From: Corynebacterium lipophiloflavum DSM 44291
Lineage (GTDB): Bacteria; Actinomycetota; Actinomycetes; Mycobacteriales; Mycobacteriaceae
Assembly (NCBI RefSeq): GCF_000159635.1
Contig: NZ_GG667192.1
Span: 569,621 to 622,497, forward strand
Direction of reading: 5' to 3'
Length of the DNA: 52,877 bases
The position numbers and the translations under genes are program-made. A model generated the notes under the pieces. That model was given only the letters and a program-made list of their open reading frames with translations. It was not told the origin of the DNA and made no database searches. The stretch's first letter is position 1. Each line of letters opens with the position of its first letter. Below, piece by piece: positions 37,866 to 50,360 of this stretch.

Positions 37866-39200
37866 TCAGGCCTGGTCCACCAGTGATTCCCGCCCGAGCT
37901 CGTGTGCGAGCGCGGTCTCGAGCGTGGGGTAGCGAAAGTCGGCCCCGGCCTCCGTGGCGGCGCGGGGAACGACGCGCTGGCTTGCCAGCGCCAGCTCGTC
38001 GGCACCCTCGCGCCCGAGCAAGACGGCGGGCCCGAACTTCGGGATTGACACTATGTCGGGACGGCGCAGAATGTCGGTGAGAGTGGCGGAGAACTCGGCG
38101 TTGGTGACCGGGTGCGGCGCGGTGGCGTTGACGGGGCCGCTTAAGCGGGCGTCGATAAGCGAGCGCACGTAGATGTCGGTGAGGTCGTCGAGCGCAATCC
38201 AGCTCATCCAGTTTTCGCCCTGGCCGAAGCGGGCGCCGGCGCCGGTGGAGGCGGACAGCCGCATCACGGGGAGGAGCCCGCCCGCGCCGGAGAGTGCCAG
38301 GCCGGTGCGGATGTTGACGGTGCGGAGGCCGTCGACACGCGAGGCCCGTTCCCACTGCTCGCACACCTCGGCGAGGAAGCCGGTGCCGCGCGGAGCACTC
38401 TCGTCGTGCTCGTAACCCCCGGCGTCCGAGCCGTAGTAGCCCACGGCGGAGGCGCTCACGAACGTGCTGACCCCGCTGTCCGCGGCCAGCCGCGCCAGCT
38501 TCTCCGTCGGCCCGACTCGGGATTCGAGGATCGCGCGCTTCTTCTTCTCCGTAAAGCGCCCCATGATTGACTCGCCGGCGAGGTGAATCACCGCGTCAAC
38601 ACCGGAAAGCAGGTTAGCCGCGGGCTTATCGACGTCCCAATGACGCGTCCCGGCACCCTCACCGCGGCTGCGTGACAGCGCAACCACCGTATGCCCCGCG
38701 GTACCCAGTTGCGCCGCCAACGCGGTGCCGACAAGGCCGCTGGCCCCTGTCATGGCGACGGTCAGCGGGGCGGTGTCGGGCAGGGTGGACAGGAACTTAA
38801 AGTCCGCGATGAGCTGATGCTGGCGGTAGGCCACCGCCTTTTCCAGCAGGAACCGGGGCACGCGGGTGTCAATGTCGTCAGTCACGGTCGTGGCGCCGTC
38901 CCCGGCGTCGGCGAAGCTGTGGGTGTGCACCCACTGCGTGGTGGTGCGTAATGGCTGGTTGACCACGGTGTCCTGGAACTGGGCACCCTCGCGGTAGCCG
39001 GTGTCAACGTGCTTGGCCACCCAGCGCTGGCGGGCTGGCAGGGCGAAGGTGGTGGTGCCGTCGGCAAGCGAGCGAGCCTGCTCGATAGGTCGCATGGGCA
39101 AAAACGGGGGAGTAAGCCGCACCACCGCACCGGGGCGCGTGTGCCACTGCCAGACTTGCTCGCGTAGTGCGGGGACGTGGTGGGAAGCGTTCAAGCTCAT
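37866..39200 (-). CDS. TIGR01777-type NAD-dependent epimerase with N-terminal SRPBCC-like domain
   Basis: The product has 444 residues from the ATG at 39200. The first 145 or so form an SRPBCC/cyclase-like domain (VPALREQVWQWHTRPGAVVRLTPPFLPM, then HTHSFADAGDGATTVTDDIDTRVPRFLLEKAVAYRQHQL). A Rossmann domain follows (VAMTGASGLVGTALAAQLGTAGHTVVALSR) with AVIHLAGESIMGRFTEKKKRAI and SASAVGYYGS, ending in the DUF1731-like tail (PKFGPAVLLGREGADELALASQRVVPRAATEAG). This fusion is common in corynebacteria; its substrate is unknown. A GTG at 39257 is also in frame, but the family N-terminus fits 39200 better. Confidence 0.85.
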   Translation of the reverse strand: MSLNASHHVPALREQVWQWHTRPGAVVRLTPPFLPMRPIEQARSLADGTTTFALPARQRWVAKHVDTGYREGAQFQDTVVNQPLRTTTQWVHTHSFADAGDGATTVTDDIDTRVPRFLLEKAVAYRQHQLIADFKFLSTLPDTAPLTVAMTGASGLVGTALAAQLGTAGHTVVALSRSRGEGAGTRHWDVDKPAANLLSGVDAVIHLAGESIMGRFTEKKKRAILESRVGPTEKLARLAADSGVSTFVSASAVGYYGSDAGGYEHDESAPRGTGFLAEVCEQWERASRVDGLRTVNIRTGLALSGAGGLLPVMRLSASTGAGARFGQGENWMSWIALDDLTDIYVRSLIDARLSGPVNATAPHPVTNAEFSATLTDILRRPDIVSIPKFGPAVLLGREGADELALASQRVVPRAATEAGADFRYPTLETALAHELGRESLVDQA

Positions 39201-39316
39201 AAGGGGCCTCGGATCGAGCGTCGGGTGACAAGGGTGTGTGCACACCAACGTAGACACTTCCGGGCCGCTGCAGCAGGGCCGACGCCGTGACTAGCAACGA
39301 ACCGCGGTGGTACTGG

Positions 39317-39402
39317 TAGCATTGCGACAGGTCTCGGAAGACTTACAACCTAAAGTTCGGCATCCTTTAAATTCCGCACAGAGAGGCGGGGAAGGAGGTC
39401 CG
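39317..39402 (+). promoter_or_regulatory. pyr operon promoter and PyrR-binding-like leader
   Basis: TAGCAT at 39317-39322 within TGGTAGCATTG is a good -10. The leader then contains CAGAGAGGC at 39379-39387 inside a small hairpin (CCGC at 39374-39377 with GCGG at 39386-39389). A loop of this type is the hallmark of PyrR-binding RNA in bacilli and mycobacteria. The hairpin runs straight into the Shine-Dalgarno sequence GGAAGGAGG (39390-39398), so PyrR binding could block translation of pyrR itself. The identification is by motif memory. Confidence 0.6.
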
Positions 39403-39969
39403 GTGAGCGAGAAAGATTCGCGCGCGGCGACGGAGCTGTTAAACGCTTCCGACGTGGCGCGCACGATCGCACGCATTGCGCACCAGATCATCGAGAAAAA
39501 CGCCATTGGCGCGGACACGTCCAACGTTATGCTGCTCGGCATCCCATCCGGGGGCGTCCCGCTGGCCGAGCGTATCGCGGCAGCCGTCGAGGAATTTTCC
39601 GGCACCACCATTCCGGTGGGTAGCCTAGACGTCACGCTGTACCGCGACGACCTGCGCAACCGCCCGCACCGCGCGCTGCTGCCGACGTCCATTCCGGGCG
39701 AAATCAACGGAGGCGTCGTCATCCTTGTCGATGACGTCTTGTTCTCCGGCCGCACAATCCGCGCCGCACTCGACGCCATCGCCGACAACGGCCGCCCGGC
39801 GGCGATCCAGCTCGCTGTGCTGGTCGATCGCGGACATAGAGAGCTGCCGATTCGCGCGGACTACGTGGGCAAGAACATTCCGACGGCGAGAAGCGAGGAC
39901 GTGCGCGTCACGCTGACCCCAATCGACGCCTCCGACGCGGTGACTCTGAGCAGGGAGGAAAAGCAGTGA
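39403..39969 (+). CDS. pyrR: Bifunctional PyrR: pyr operon regulator and uracil phosphoribosyltransferase
   Basis: The product has 188 residues. The PRPP-binding loop is [22 protein letters not shown], and [15 protein letters not shown] plus [14 protein letters not shown] are typical of PyrR. The protein senses UMP/UTP and binds pyr mRNA. The GTG at 39403 is chosen because GGAAGGAGG ends 4 bases before it; the frame is open upstream to 39307. The stop overlaps the pyrB start (GTGA at 39966-39969). Confidence 0.94.
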   Translation: MSEKDSRAATELLNASDVARTIARIAHQIIEKNAIGADTSNVMLLGIPSGGVPLAERIAAAVEEFSGTTIPVGSLDVTLYRDDLRNRPHRALLPTSIPGEINGGVVILVDDVLFSGRTIRAALDAIADNGRPAAIQLAVLVDRGHRELPIRADYVGKNIPTARSEDVRVTLTPIDASDAVTLSREEKQ

Positions 39970-40889
39970 AGCACCTCATTGACATCAAGGACCTCTCCCG
40001 CGACGAGATCGTCGGCATCATGGACGAGGCCGACCGCTTTAAAGAAGCCCTGCACGGCCGCGAGATGAAAAAGCTGCCCACACTTCGCGGGCGCACGATT
40101 TTCACGCTCTTCTACGAAAACTCCACCCGCACGCGATCATCCTTCGAGACGGCGGGCAAGTGGATGAGCGCCGATGTAATCAACCTCTCGGCATCGTCCT
40201 CCTCGGTGAAGAAGGGCGAATCCCTCAAGGACACGGCACTGACCGTTGAGGCGGTGGGAGCGGACGCGATCATCATCCGCCACCCCGCCTCCGGTGCCCC
40301 GCACCTGCTGACCCAGTGGTTGCCGGCAACGTCCATCATCAACGCCGGCGACGGCCAGCACCAGCACCCCACGCAGGCGCTTCTCGACGCCGTGACGATG
40401 CGCCAACACATCGGCGACGTCAAAGGCCGCAAGGTGTTGGTCGTCGGCGACGTGCTGCACTCTCGCGTGGCGCGTTCGAACGTCGACCTGCTGTCGATCC
40501 TCGGCGCCGAGGTGGTGCTCGTCGCTCCGCCGACTCTGCTTCCCGCGGGCGTCGACACGTGGCCCGCCCGCGTGAGCAGCGACTTCGACGCCGAGCTTGC
40601 CGACGCCGACGTGGTGATGATGCTGCGCGTCCAGGCGGAGCGGATGAACGGCGGTTTTTTCCCGACGCCGCGCGAGTACGCGACCCTGTTCGGGCTCTCC
40701 GCGGCGCGCGCTGCGGCGATGAAAGACTCCGCGATCATCATGCACCCGGGCCCGATGCTGCGCGGGATGGAAATTAACTTCGGCGTCGCCGAGCGCGACA
40801 ACGCCGTGGTTCTCGACCAGGTGACCAACGGCGTCTACACCCGCATGGCGGTGCTGTTTACGCTGCTGGCAGGAGAGGAAAACCTATGA
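39966..40889 (+). CDS. pyrB: Aspartate carbamoyltransferase catalytic subunit
   Basis: The product has 307 residues. The carbamoyl-phosphate site is [17 protein letters not shown] and the aspartate-binding parts include [12 protein letters not shown] and [13 protein letters not shown]. No pyrI is seen, as expected in this group. It makes N-carbamoyl-aspartate, the first committed pyrimidine step. The GTG start overlaps pyrR and the stop overlaps pyrC (ATGA). Confidence 0.96.
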   Translation: MKHLIDIKDLSRDEIVGIMDEADRFKEALHGREMKKLPTLRGRTIFTLFYENSTRTRSSFETAGKWMSADVINLSASSSSVKKGESLKDTALTVEAVGADAIIIRHPASGAPHLLTQWLPATSIINAGDGQHQHPTQALLDAVTMRQHIGDVKGRKVLVVGDVLHSRVARSNVDLLSILGAEVVLVAPPTLLPAGVDTWPARVSSDFDAELADADVVMMLRVQAERMNGGFFPTPREYATLFGLSAARAAAMKDSAIIMHPGPMLRGMEINFGVAERDNAVVLDQVTNGVYTRMAVLFTLLAGEENL

Positions 40890-42169
40890 CGACACTCGCA
40901 CTGTTAGACGCCCGACCCTACGGCGAGGACAAGGTCAACATCCTCATCGAAAACGGCGTGATCGCGCAGCTCGGCGCCGACGTGGACGTCAGCGCAGCCG
41001 ATGCCACCTACGACTGCGCGGGCAAGGTTTTGCTGCCGGGGCTCGTCGACATGCACGTGCACCTGCGTGAGCCCGGGCGCGAGGACACTGAAACCATCGC
41101 GACCGGTTCGGACGCGGCGGCGCGCGGCGGGTTTACCGCAGTGTTCACCATGGCCAACACCAACCCCGTGATTGATCAGCCCTTCCTCGCCGACGCCGTG
41201 TGGGACAAGGGCCAAGCCCACGGCACCTGCGATGTATACCCGGTCGGGTCGATCACGCAGGGGCTTCGCGGCGAGCAGCTCACCGAAATCGGGCTGATGA
41301 GCCGCTCGCACGTGCGCATGTTCTCCGACGACGGCAAGTGCGTCAACGACCCGCAGCTGATGCGCCGCGCCATCGAGTACGCCAAGGCCTACGACGTGCT
41401 CCTCGCCCAGCACGCGGAGGACCACAGGATGACCGAGGGTGCCTGCGCTCACGAGGGTGAGACGGGCGCACGGCTCGGCCTGCGCGGCTGGCCGCGGGTG
41501 GCGGAAGAGTCCATCGTGGCACGCGACGCGATCATGACCCGCGACTACGGCGGGCGCCTGCACATCTGCCACGCCTCGACCGAAGGCACCGTCGAGCTTC
41601 TGCGCTGGGCCAAAGCCCAGGGCATCAACGTCACCGCCGAGGTCACCCCGCACCACCTGCTGATGACCGACGAGAAGCTTGAAACCTACGACGGAAACTT
41701 CCGCGTGAACCCGCCGCTGCGAGAGGTGCGCGACACGCACGCGCTGCGCGAGGCGCTTTTCGACGGCACCGTCGACGTCGTCGCCACCGACCACGCGCCG
41801 CACGGCAGCGAGGACAAGTGCGTGGAGTTCGAGCACGCCAAGCCCGGCATGCTCGGCTTGGAGACCTCGCTTGCCGTCATCTCCCAGGTCTTCGTCGAGC
41901 CCGGGCTGGCCGATTGGCGCTTCGTGGCCAAGGTGATGAGCGAGCGCCCTGCGCAGATCCTCAAACTCGCCGACCAGGGCAGGCCGATTGCGGTCGGCGA
42001 ACCCGCCAACCTCGCGCTGGTCAACCCTTCGGCAGCGTGGACAGCCCGCGGGACGGAGATGGCCTCCAAGGCGTCCAACACCCCCTACGAGGGCATGGAC
42101 TTCGCAGCGCGCGTCGAGCTGACGCTGCTGCGCGGCACCGTTACCCACTCGAGCATCGAGAGCAACTGA
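40886..42169 (+). CDS. pyrC: Dihydroorotase
   Basis: The product has 427 residues, class I type. The zinc ligands are in [13 protein letters not shown] (HxH), [24 protein letters not shown] and VATDHAPH. It closes dihydroorotate in the de novo pathway. It is coupled to pyrB by a 4-base overlap, with GGAGAGGA just before the ATG, and is followed by carA after 18 bases. Confidence 0.96.
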   Translation: MTTLALLDARPYGEDKVNILIENGVIAQLGADVDVSAADATYDCAGKVLLPGLVDMHVHLREPGREDTETIATGSDAAARGGFTAVFTMANTNPVIDQPFLADAVWDKGQAHGTCDVYPVGSITQGLRGEQLTEIGLMSRSHVRMFSDDGKCVNDPQLMRRAIEYAKAYDVLLAQHAEDHRMTEGACAHEGETGARLGLRGWPRVAEESIVARDAIMTRDYGGRLHICHASTEGTVELLRWAKAQGINVTAEVTPHHLLMTDEKLETYDGNFRVNPPLREVRDTHALREALFDGTVDVVATDHAPHGSEDKCVEFEHAKPGMLGLETSLAVISQVFVEPGLADWRFVAKVMSERPAQILKLADQGRPIAVGEPANLALVNPSAAWTARGTEMASKASNTPYEGMDFAARVELTLLRGTVTHSSIESN

Positions 42170-42187
42170 GAGCTAAGGACTTTTACC

Positions 42188-43339
42188 ATGACAAACGAAC
42201 GCATCCCAGCCGTCCTCGTGCTCGGCGACGGCCACATCTTCCGGGGTTACTCTTTCGGCGCATCCGGGGAGGTCTTCGGCGAGGCGGTCTTCACCACCGC
42301 GATGACCGGGTACCAGGAAACCATGACCGACCCGTCGTACCACCGCCAAATCGTGGTGATGACCGCCCCGCAGATCGGCAACACCGGGTGGAACGACGAG
42401 GACAACGAGTCGCACGGCAACCAAATCTGGGTCGCCGGCCTGGTCATCCGCGACCTGGCCAAGCGTGTTTCCAACTGGCGCGCCGAGCGCAGCCTGGAAG
42501 AGGAAATGACCTCGCAGTCCGTCGCGGGCATCTACGGGGTGGACACGCGCACCGTGGTGCGCCACCTGCGCATCTACGGTTCGATCGCCGCTGGAATCTT
42601 CACCGGCGATGCCGCGCGCGCGGACGTCGATACGCTCGTCGCGCGAGTTAACGAGCAGCCCTCGATGGCCGGCGCCGACCTCGCCGACGAGGTCTCCACC
42701 GACGAGCCCTACACCGTCGCCGCCAAGGGTGAGAAGCGCTACACCGTCGTCGCCTACGACATGGGCATCAAGTCCGCCACCCCGGGCCACTTCGCCGACC
42801 GCGGCATCGAGACCATCGTCGTGCCCGCCAACACCCCGTACCGCGACATCACCAAGTACAACCCCGACGGTGTTTTCATCTCCAACGGCCCGGGCGACCC
42901 CGCGACCGCCGACGCCATGGTGGAGGCCACCCGCGACGTCATCTCCGCCGGCGTGCCGCTGTTCGGCATCTGCTTCGGCAACCAGATCTTGGGGCGCGCG
43001 CTCGGGCTTTCCACCACCAAGATGAAGTTCGGCCACCGCGGCATCAACGTGCCGGTCAAAAACCACGTCACCGGCAAGATCGACATCACCAGCCAGAACC
43101 ACGGCTTCGTGCTTGAGGCGCCGGTGGGTCCGGGGGAGAGCTTCGACACCGACTTCGGCCCCGCGCTGGTGACCCACACCTGTCTCAACGACGGCTCCGT
43201 CGAGGGCGTCGCCCTGGAAAGCGGCATGGCGTACTCGGTGCAGTACCACCCGGAATCCGCCGCAGGCCCCCACGACGCCAACCCGCTGTTTGACCAGTTC
43301 ATCGATCTGATGGACAACCACAGCCCCAACAAGAAGTAA
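42188..43339 (+). CDS. carA: Carbamoyl-phosphate synthase small subunit
   Basis: The product has 383 residues. The N-terminal CarA domain ([30 protein letters not shown]) is followed by a class I glutamine amidotransferase domain with the catalytic Cys in [17 protein letters not shown] and the His in [14 protein letters not shown]. It supplies ammonia to CarB. AGGAC-type sequences precede the ATG, and carB starts 19 bases after the stop. Confidence 0.96.
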   Translation: MTNERIPAVLVLGDGHIFRGYSFGASGEVFGEAVFTTAMTGYQETMTDPSYHRQIVVMTAPQIGNTGWNDEDNESHGNQIWVAGLVIRDLAKRVSNWRAERSLEEEMTSQSVAGIYGVDTRTVVRHLRIYGSIAAGIFTGDAARADVDTLVARVNEQPSMAGADLADEVSTDEPYTVAAKGEKRYTVVAYDMGIKSATPGHFADRGIETIVVPANTPYRDITKYNPDGVFISNGPGDPATADAMVEATRDVISAGVPLFGICFGNQILGRALGLSTTKMKFGHRGINVPVKNHVTGKIDITSQNHGFVLEAPVGPGESFDTDFGPALVTHTCLNDGSVEGVALESGMAYSVQYHPESAAGPHDANPLFDQFIDLMDNHSPNKK

Positions 43340-43358
43340 CCAGGAGAGGAAAACTCAC

Positions 43359-46700
<3,342 letters not shown>

Positions 46701-47510
46701 ATGGGGTTCGGCGACAAGCTCCTCGACGCAGGCGAGCGCTTCGGGCGGCTCTGCGTCGGCATCGACCCCCACGCCGCGTTGCTTGAGCAGTGGGGGCTGG
46801 GCAATGACGCCGCGGGGTTGCGCGAGTTCAGCATGATCTGCGTGGAGGCTTTCGCCGGCCACGTCGCACTGGTTAAGCCGCAGGTGGCGTTTTTCGAGCG
46901 CTTCGGTTCCGCGGGTTACGCGGTGCTCGAGGAGGTGCTCCAGGCCCTGCGGGCGTCCGACAGTGTGGTCGTCGCAGACGCGAAACGTGGCGACATCGGC
47001 TCCACCATGGAGGGCTACGCCAACGCGTGGCTGGCCGCCGGTTCGCCACTGGAGGCAGACGCGGTGACGCTGACGCCCTACCTGGGCGTCGGTTCGTTGA
47101 CCCCCGCGTTCGACCTCGCCCGGACGGGCGGCAAGGGCGTGTTCGTCATGGCCGCAAACTCCAACCCGGAGGCCGAGCAGTTCCAATCCCAGAGCGTCGG
47201 CGGGGTGAGCATCGCCCAGCAGATGGTCGACGCCTGTGGCGAGTTCAACCGCTCACACGTTCCGGGAGAGGTGGGACACGTTGGTGTCGTGGTGGGGGCG
47301 ACCGTTGGTCACCCGCCTCGTCTCGACGGGCTCAACGCCGCCGTCCTCATGCCCGGAGTGGGCGCCCAGGGCGCCACGCTTGACGACGTCACCCGTGTTG
47401 CCGGCAGCGTGGCCCACCTGGTGTTCCCGAACGTGTCGCGCTCCGTACTCGCCGCCGGGCCCGATGTCTATGAGCTGCGCAAACGCGCGATCGAGCTGGT
47501 AAAACGCTAG
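46701..47510 (+). CDS. pyrF: Orotidine-5'-phosphate decarboxylase, type 2
   Basis: The product has 269 residues, the longer actinobacterial form. The active-site motif is VVADAKRGDIGSTMEGYANAWL (Lys and Asp charge array), with CVGIDPHAALLEQWGL at the N-terminus and LMPGVGAQGATLDDV near the end. It makes UMP. The start abuts the carB stop (TAAATG). pyrD and pyrE are not in the window. Confidence 0.95.
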   Translation: MGFGDKLLDAGERFGRLCVGIDPHAALLEQWGLGNDAAGLREFSMICVEAFAGHVALVKPQVAFFERFGSAGYAVLEEVLQALRASDSVVVADAKRGDIGSTMEGYANAWLAAGSPLEADAVTLTPYLGVGSLTPAFDLARTGGKGVFVMAANSNPEAEQFQSQSVGGVSIAQQMVDACGEFNRSHVPGEVGHVGVVVGATVGHPPRLDGLNAAVLMPGVGAQGATLDDVTRVAGSVAHLVFPNVSRSVLAAGPDVYELRKRAIELVKR

Positions 47511-47632
47511 AAAACGCGGGGCCGTATTCGGCGTGGGTGAAAAAGCCTGGTAGTTTAAGTGCGTCGTCGAGGTGACGTGGTAAAATACGCGCCTATGCAG
47601 CCACGTTTACCGTCGATAAGCTGGCCCGGTGT

Positions 47633-47741
47633 TACACTGAGCCGTGAATCAGCGAGTTGCACCGTTGGGATTTAATCCCGGCGGGTAAATATTCACGTGG
47701 CCCGCTAGCAAAAATTTTCACTACTACAAATGGAGGAATCC
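47633..47741 (+). promoter_or_regulatory. mihF promoter and structured leader
   Basis: TACACT at 47633-47638, in TGTTACACT, is a strong extended -10, so the transcript should start near 47644. The leader holds a 10-bp stem (47662-47671 with 47675-47684, two G-U pairs, 3-base loop). It is framed by GTGAAT (47644-47649) and ATTCAC (47691-47696), which can pair around it. A second -10-like TAAAAT lies upstream at 47581-47586. GGAGG at 47732-47736 is the ribosome binding site. Confidence 0.55.
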
Positions 47742-48065
47742 GTGGCCCTTCCCAAGTTGACCGATGAGCAGCGCAAGGAAGCACTCGCAAAGGCTGCCGA
47801 GGCACGCAAGCAGCGAGCAGAGCTCAAGGCCTCGCTCAAGCGCGGCGACACCAACCTCAAGGACGTCTTGGACAAGGCGGACTCCGACGAGATCATTGGC
47901 AAGACTAAGGTCTCCGCGCTTCTCGAGGCCATGCCGAAGGTGGGCAAGGTCAAGGCCCGCGAGATCATGGAGGAGCTCGAGATCGCTCAGACCCGTCGCC
48001 TCCGTGGCCTGGGCGAGCGCCAGCGTCGCGCCCTGCTGGAGCGCTTCGGCTTCTCTGAGGCGTAA
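47742..48065 (+). CDS. mihF: Actinobacterial integration host factor (mIHF)
   Basis: The product has 107 residues, named after the mycobacterial factor and not homologous to enterobacterial IHF. A charged N-terminal helix ([33 protein letters not shown]) is followed by the DNA-binding domain ([25 protein letters not shown], then [19 protein letters not shown]). It binds and shapes the nucleoid and supports phage integration in mycobacteria. The GTG at 47742 follows GGAGG by 5 bases. Placement directly before gmk is conserved. Confidence 0.94.
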   Translation: MALPKLTDEQRKEALAKAAEARKQRAELKASLKRGDTNLKDVLDKADSDEIIGKTKVSALLEAMPKVGKVKAREIMEELEIAQTRRLRGLGERQRRALLERFGFSEA

Positions 48066-48069
48066 AAAA

Positions 48070-48660
48070 GTGGCAGACGTGACGCCGCGGGGCAGGCTAG
48101 TCGTACTGGCCGGCCCCTCCGCAGTGGGGAAGTCCACGGTTGTCCATCGTCTGCGCACTGACGTTCCTAACCTCTATTTCTCGGTGTCCATGACCACCCG
48201 GGGCCCGCGCCCCGGCGAGGTCGATGGCGAAGACTACTTCTTCGTCACCGCCGAGGAGTTCCAGCGCCACATCGACGCCGGAGCGATGCTTGAGTGGGCG
48301 GATATCCATGGCGGGTTGCAGCGCTCCGGTACGCCCGCGGGCCCGGTGCGCGACGCGCTCGATGGGGGTCGCCCCGTGTTGATCGAGGTTGACTTGGTCG
48401 GCGCCCGCAACATCAAGGCCCTGCTTCCGGAGGCGCACACCGTGTTCCTTGCGCCGCCGTCGTGGGAGGTCTTGGTCGAGCGGCTGACGGGCCGTGGCAC
48501 CGAGTCGCCTGAGGTCATCGAGCGCCGTCTCGCTACGGCGCGCGGGGAGCTGGAGGCTCGAGGAGAGTTCGACCGTGTCGTGGTCAACGACAACGTCGAC
48601 GACGCAGTGTCGGCGATAGCGGACATTCTGCTGAGCACACCCAACAACAACAACGAGTAG
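48070..48660 (+). CDS. gmk: Guanylate kinase
   Basis: The product has 196 residues. Walker A is [17 protein letters not shown], followed by the GMP-binding [22 protein letters not shown] and the lid region [17 protein letters not shown]. It phosphorylates GMP to GDP. The start is the GTG at 48070, 4 bases after the mIHF stop; a GTG at 48079 is possible. The site before it is weak (GAGG about 10 bases upstream), so coupling to mihF is likely. Confidence 0.94.
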   Translation: MADVTPRGRLVVLAGPSAVGKSTVVHRLRTDVPNLYFSVSMTTRGPRPGEVDGEDYFFVTAEEFQRHIDAGAMLEWADIHGGLQRSGTPAGPVRDALDGGRPVLIEVDLVGARNIKALLPEAHTVFLAPPSWEVLVERLTGRGTESPEVIERRLATARGELEARGEFDRVVVNDNVDDAVSAIADILLSTPNNNNE

Positions 48661-48667
48661 GTTCATT

Positions 48668-48997
48668 TTGAGCAACGTAAGCAACGACCTGACGGCGGAG
48701 ACAGACTCCGCCACTGCCGACAGCGCGCAGCGCGACGACAGCCTCGTCTACGACACCCCGGAGGGCATCACCGCGCCCCCGATCGATGAGCTTCTGGGCA
48801 AGGTGTCGTCGAAGTACGCGCTGGTGATCTTCGCCGCGAAGCGCGCACGCCAGATCAACAGCTACTACCAGGAGCAGGACGAGGGAGTTTTCGAGTTCAT
48901 CGGCCCCCTGGTGACCCCCCAGGCGGGCGAAAAGCCCCTCTCGATCGCCCTGCGCGAGATCCAGACCGGTCTTTTGGAGCACGAAGAAGGCCACTAG
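48668..48997 (+). CDS. rpoZ: DNA-directed RNA polymerase omega subunit
   Basis: The product has 109 residues. [36 protein letters not shown] is the omega core with the AKRARQI motif. Omega helps assemble RNA polymerase. The only sensible start in this frame is a TTG at 48668, 7 bases after gmk, with a poor ribosome binding site; the N-terminal 30 residues are variable and acidic, so the true start could differ. Confidence 0.92.
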   Translation: MSNVSNDLTAETDSATADSAQRDDSLVYDTPEGITAPPIDELLGKVSSKYALVIFAAKRARQINSYYQEQDEGVFEFIGPLVTPQAGEKPLSIALREIQTGLLEHEEGH

Positions 48998-49061
48998 GAG
49001 CCTGACACAGCGGCCGTGCCTTTTTACAAGGGTGCGGCCTCGTTGTGCGTTGCCTGTGGGC

Positions 49062-49075
49062 TAGACTTCGGACTC
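49062..49075 (+). promoter_or_regulatory. Probable leaderless promoter of coaBC
   Basis: TAGACT at 49062-49067 ends 8 bases before the ATG at 49076, with no ribosome binding site in the gap; the same hexamer and spacing precede hisS. Confidence 0.5.
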
Positions 49076-50293
49076 ATGACACAACCCCGCAACGTCGTCG
49101 TCGGTGTGGCCGGCGGCATCGCCGCGTATAAGGCCTGCCACCTGATCCGGGATTTCAAGGAAGGCGGCGACGACGTGCGGGTGGTGCCCACGCACAACGC
49201 GTTGAACTTCGTCGGCGCGGCGACGTTCGAAGCCCTCTCCGGCAACCCGGTCGACTCCGGCGTGTTCACGCGTGTCGACGAGGTCCAGCACGTCCGCGTC
49301 GGCCAAGAGGCGGATCTCATCGTCGTCGCCCCGGCGACGGCAGACGTCATGGCCCGCATCGCCGCCGGGCGCGCCGACGACCTGCTGACCTCCACCATCC
49401 TGGTGGCCACATGCCCCATCGTGCTTGCCCCGGCGATGCACACGGAGATGTGGCTAAACCCCGCCACCCAGGCCAACGTGAAAACTCTGCGCGATCGTGG
49501 CATCACGGTGCTCGAGCCGGCCCACGGCCGCCTCACCGGGGCGGACAGCGGTCCGGGGCGGATGCTGGAGCCTGCGCAGATCGCTGAGCTGTCGCGCACC
49601 GTGGCGCAAACGGGTCCGTTTGGCCGCGCCCTCGAGGGCCAGCGCGTCCTGATCAGCGCGGGCGGGACGCAGGAGAACATCGACCCGGTGCGGTTTATCG
49701 GCAACCATTCCTCGGGTCGGCAGGGATTCGCTCTTGCCGAAATCGCCGCGCAAAAGGGCGCTCAGGTGACCTTGGTCGCCGGCGACACCGACGAGCTCTA
49801 CACCCCGCCAGGGGCCGAGGTGGTGCGCGTGAGCTCGACGCGCGAACTCGAGACCGCGATGAACGAGCGCGCTGCTGCGGCCGACATCATCATCATGGCC
49901 GCCGCGGTCGCGGATTTCCGGCCGCAAGCCGCGTCGGACTCGAAGCTGAAGAAGGGTAGCGACTCCGACGCGCTTTCCAGGATCGACCTGGTGGAGAATC
50001 CGGATGTGCTGCGGGGGCTCGTCGACAAGCGGGAGGCTGGGCAGACCGCGGCGAGGATCGTGGGCTTCGCCGCCGAGACCGACAACGTGCTCGACAACGG
50101 CAGGGCAAAGCTCAAGCGCAAGGGGGCGGACATGCTGATGGTCAATTCCGTCGCCGGGGGAGCAGTGTTCGGCCAGCCCCGCAACAGCGGCTGGCTGCTG
50201 GGTGCCGACGGTTCCGAGGTGGAGATCCCGGACGGGCCGAAGCAGGTCGTGGCGGCGCGGATGTGGGACGTCATCGAGCGCGGGAACAAGTAG
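49076..50293 (+). CDS. coaBC: Bifunctional phosphopantothenoylcysteine decarboxylase/synthetase CoaBC
   Basis: The product has 405 residues. The N-terminal flavoprotein half (VVVGVAGGIAAYKACHLIRDF, APAMHTEMWLNPATQANVKTL) decarboxylates phosphopantothenoylcysteine, and the C-terminal half (VLISAGGTQENIDPVRFIGNHSSGRQGFALAEIAA, then KLKKG) joins cysteine to phosphopantothenate with CTP. Together they carry out two steps to coenzyme A. It lies 78 bases after rpoZ and 67 bases before metK. Confidence 0.95.
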   Translation: MTQPRNVVVGVAGGIAAYKACHLIRDFKEGGDDVRVVPTHNALNFVGAATFEALSGNPVDSGVFTRVDEVQHVRVGQEADLIVVAPATADVMARIAAGRADDLLTSTILVATCPIVLAPAMHTEMWLNPATQANVKTLRDRGITVLEPAHGRLTGADSGPGRMLEPAQIAELSRTVAQTGPFGRALEGQRVLISAGGTQENIDPVRFIGNHSSGRQGFALAEIAAQKGAQVTLVAGDTDELYTPPGAEVVRVSSTRELETAMNERAAAADIIIMAAAVADFRPQAASDSKLKKGSDSDALSRIDLVENPDVLRGLVDKREAGQTAARIVGFAAETDNVLDNGRAKLKRKGADMLMVNSVAGGAVFGQPRNSGWLLGADGSEVEIPDGPKQVVAARMWDVIERGNK

Positions 50294-50294
50294 T

Positions 50295-50323
50295 TTGGCA
50301 AATTAGACAGCTTGGTCTATATT
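50295..50323 (+). promoter_or_regulatory. metK promoter with McbR-type operator
   Basis: TTGGCA (50295-50300) and TATATT (50318-50323), spaced by 17 bases, form a strong promoter. Inside it TAGAC (50304-50308), 6 bases and GTCTA (50315-50319) make a perfect match to the McbR operator known from C. glutamicum, TAGAC-N6-GTCTA. McbR is a TetR-type repressor of methionine and sulfur genes that responds to S-adenosylhomocysteine, so metK is predicted to be under its control. Confidence 0.85.
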
Positions 50324-50360
50324 GGTCGGAGTTACTTCCCAAACCAAAGGAAAGACCGCC

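Noticed and set aside
37405..38364. A 319-residue minus-strand frame with repeated SAMRS/SAMRT
   Set aside because: The repeats come from the palindromes read in frame by chance spacing; one copy (37517) is out of frame, the frame crosses into the opposite frame of the epimerase gene and has no start signal or family resemblance.
39201..39257. Upstream GTG start for the epimerase gene
   Set aside because: The extra 19 residues (starting STLVCTHPCHP) do not resemble the family N-terminus, and there is no ribosome binding site before the GTG.
47522..47533. Terminator after pyrF
   Set aside because: GCCG-TATT-CGGC is a 4-base stem without a following T run, too weak to call.
50294..50360. SAM riboswitch before metK
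   Set aside because: Only about 67 bases separate coaBC and metK and they are filled by a promoter, an McbR box and the ribosome binding site.
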